DNA of 64,000 bases from Streptomyces sp. NBC_01214 (GTDB lineage Bacteria > Actinomycetota > Actinomycetes > Streptomycetales > Streptomycetaceae). A model generated the notes under the pieces. That model saw nothing but the letters and a program-made list of their open reading frames with translations, made no database searches and was not told where the DNA came from. A program made the position numbers and the translations under genes. The DNA lies in NCBI RefSeq assembly GCF_026340975.1, contig NZ_JAPEOS010000001.1, forward strand, positions 310,001 through 374,000, given 5' to 3'. Below, piece by piece: positions 62,424 to 64,000 of the stretch; the first letter of the stretch is position 1; every line of letters starts with the position of its first letter.

Positions 62424-64000
62424 TCAGGCGTTCTTGATGCGGTTGGTGAGCTCGGTGACCTGGTTGTAGATGGAGCGGCGCTCGGCCATCAGAGCGCGGA
62501 TCTTGCGGTCCGCGTGCATGACCGTTGTGTGGTCGCGGCCGCCGAACTGCGCCCCGATCTTGGGCAGGGAGAGGTCGGTGAGCTCCCGGCACAGGTACAT
62601 GGCGATCTGCCGGGCGGTGACCAGGACCCGGCTGCGCGAGGAGCCGCACAGGTCGTCCACGGTCAGGCCGAAGTAGTCCGCGGTGGCCGCCATGATGTCG
62701 GTGGCCGTGATCTCCGGTGCGCTGTCCTCACCGCCCGGGATCAGGTTCTTCAGGACGTCCTCGGTGAGGCCCAGGTCGACCGGCTGCCGGTTGAGGCTCG
62801 CGAAGGCCGTGACCCGGATCAGCGCCCCCTCCAGCTCGCGGATGTTGCGCGAGATGCGGGAGGCGATGAACTCCAGTACCTCCGGCGGGGCGTTGAGCTG
62901 CTCCTGGACGGCCTTCTTGCGCAGGATCGCGATGCGGGTCTCCAGCTCGGGCGGCTGGACGTCGGTGATCAGGCCCCACTCGAAGCGGTTGCGGAGCCGG
63001 TCCTCCAGGGTGACCAGCTGCTTGGGCGGCCGGTCGGAGGAGAGCACGATCTGCTTGTTGGCGTTGTGGAGCGTGTTGAAGGTGTGGAAGAACTCCTCCT
63101 GCGTCGACTCCTTGCTCGCGAGGAACTGGATGTCGTCGACGAGGAGGATGTCCATCTCGCGGTAGCGCTTGCGGAACGCGTCGCCCTTGCCGTCGCGGAT
63201 GGAGTTGATGAACTCGTTGGTGAACTCCTCGGAGCTCACGTACCGCACCCGGGTGCCGGGGTAGAGGCTCCGCGCGTAGTGCCCGATGGCGTGCAGCAGG
63301 TGCGTCTTGCCGAGGCCCGACTCCCCGTAGACGAAGAGGGGGTTGTAGGCCTTCGCGGGTGCCTCGGCGACGGCCACCGCGGCGGCGTGCGCGAAGCGGT
63401 TGGAGGCGCCGATGACGAAGGTGTCGAAGAGGTACTTGGGGTTCAGCCGCGCGGTCGGCTCCAGCGGGCCCGAGGTGGAACTGCCGGACGGGGACGGCGG
63501 CGCAGGCCGGCCGGGGGCCTGGCGCGGCGCAGGCTGCTCGTACTGCTGGGGCTCGTACGGCTGCTGCTCGTATTGATGGGACTGGTGCTGCTGCTGGGCC
63601 TCGTACGGGGACTGCTCGTACTTCTGCTGCTCGTAGGAGCCCTGGTCGTAGCCGGAGGGCTCGGGCTGCTGGAGATAGCCGGGCTGCGGGGAGGCGTACG
63701 GGTCGCGTTCGGGGAAACCGCCGAGGCGCGGCTGCTGCCAGCCGTAGTCGTCCTGTTGGCCGCCGCGGGGCCAGGCGCCGGGCTCGGGGCGCTGCTGCTG
63801 GTAGTCCGGGTAGGCCGGGCGGGCGGTGGGGAGCTGGTCGTCGCCGGGGCGCTGGCCGCCGTACGGCTCGTACCCGCCCTGCTGCTGGACGGGAGGAGCG
63901 GGGGGCGCGGGCTCGCCGGCGGAGTCGTCCACGGTGATGGCGATCCGGATGGGGCGGCCGCACTCACGGCTGAGCGCGTCGCTGATCAGCGGGGCGAGGC
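62424..64000 (-). CDS. dnaA: Chromosomal replication initiator DnaA, N-terminus beyond the window
   Basis: The frame is open to the window edge; the last bases encode [22 protein letters not shown], so the first ~110 residues of domain I are missing. A long Gln/Tyr/Pro-rich domain II (Gly, QQ and YE repeats) is typical for Streptomyces. Domain III has Walker A in [16 protein letters not shown] and Walker B in [11 protein letters not shown]. Domain IV ends with the DNA-binding signature [15 protein letters not shown]. The protein stops at 62424 beside oriC. Confidence 0.97.
   Translation of the reverse strand, partial: LAPLISDALSRECGRPIRIAITVDDSAGEPAPPAPPVQQQGGYEPYGGQRPGDDQLPTARPAYPDYQQQRPEPGAWPRGGQQDDYGWQQPRLGGFPERDPYASPQPGYLQQPEPSGYDQGSYEQQKYEQSPYEAQQQHQSHQYEQQPYEPQQYEQPAPRQAPGRPAPPSPSGSSTSGPLEPTARLNPKYLFDTFVIGASNRFAHAAAVAVAEAPAKAYNPLFVYGESGLGKTHLLHAIGHYARSLYPGTRVRYVSSEEFTNEFINSIRDGKGDAFRKRYREMDILLVDDIQFLASKESTQEEFFHTFNTLHNANKQIVLSSDRPPKQLVTLEDRLRNRFEWGLITDVQPPELETRIAILRKKAVQEQLNAPPEVLEFIASRISRNIRELEGALIRVTAFASLNRQPVDLGLTEDVLKNLIPGGEDSAPEITATDIMAATADYFGLTVDDLCGSSRSRVLVTARQIAMYLCRELTDLSLPKIGAQFGGRDHTTVMHADRKIRALMAERRSIYNQVTELTNRIKNA

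Overview
The window is chromosomal DNA of a Streptomyces (or very close actinomycete). Evidence: GC content is very high, GTG starts and GTGA/ATGA overlaps are common, and the ends carry the familiar Streptomyces origin neighbourhood. On the minus strand the right end reads dnaA, oriC, dnaN, gnd, recF, a DciA/DUF721 gene, gyrB, gyrA and DUF3566, then tRNA-Ile. The left end carries ftsW (partial), pbpA, pknB, three class E sortases with pabA, DUF881, crgA, a rhomboid protease, a cyclophilin and small envelope genes.

Between these two core blocks, from about 12 to 47.9 kb and ending at a tRNA-Ala gene, lies an accessory region dominated by a biosynthetic gene cluster (about 13.2-46 kb). A 12-gene leftward operon (30975 to 18136) encodes an L-lysine/L-ornithine N-hydroxylase, a small cupin, a methionyl-tRNA-synthetase-like protein, an MFS exporter, two ATP-grasp ligases, a DDAH-type hydrolase, a small unknown protein, a solute-binding-like protein, a YbaK-type deacylase, an FAD amine oxidase and an MmcQ-like protein. 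The hydroxylase, cupin, MetRS-like and FAD-oxidase set matches the known hydrazine-forming route (s56-p1, triacsin and azaserine type) that yields hydrazinoacetic acid. A divergent rightward block (31294 to 41863) encodes a second DDAH-type enzyme, an O6-alkylguanine repair protein, a DNA-repair-associated oxygenase, a SznE-like arginine methyltransferase, a SznF-like N-nitrosating metalloenzyme with every expected metal ligand, a Rieske protein, two more ATP-grasp ligases, an MFS exporter and an alpha/beta hydrolase. The locus therefore combines two separate N-N bond-forming chemistries with self-protection against DNA alkylation.

Flanking regulators are an AfsR-like SARP (13246-16452), a divergent HTH/NB-ARC protein (16627-18111), a 3'-truncated HTH/BTAD/NB-ARC regulator (start 43911) carrying a TTA codon, and an ECF sigma factor coupled to a methyl-phosphotriester sensor with an MGMT domain that has lost its cysteine (44377-45827). 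A LysE-family exporter and the regulator converging on it have both lost their 3' parts at one junction near 42.2 kb. A plausible flow is: arginine is methylated by SznE and converted to an N-nitrosourea by SznF; lysine is hydroxylated and joined to an amino acid to make a hydrazine; ATP-grasp enzymes make the amide links; MFS proteins export the product; and Ogt, the oxygenase and the Ada-like sensor repair alkylated DNA. The final product cannot be deduced from sequence alone. It could be a streptozotocin-type nitrosourea or a new hydrazine/nitroso hybrid.
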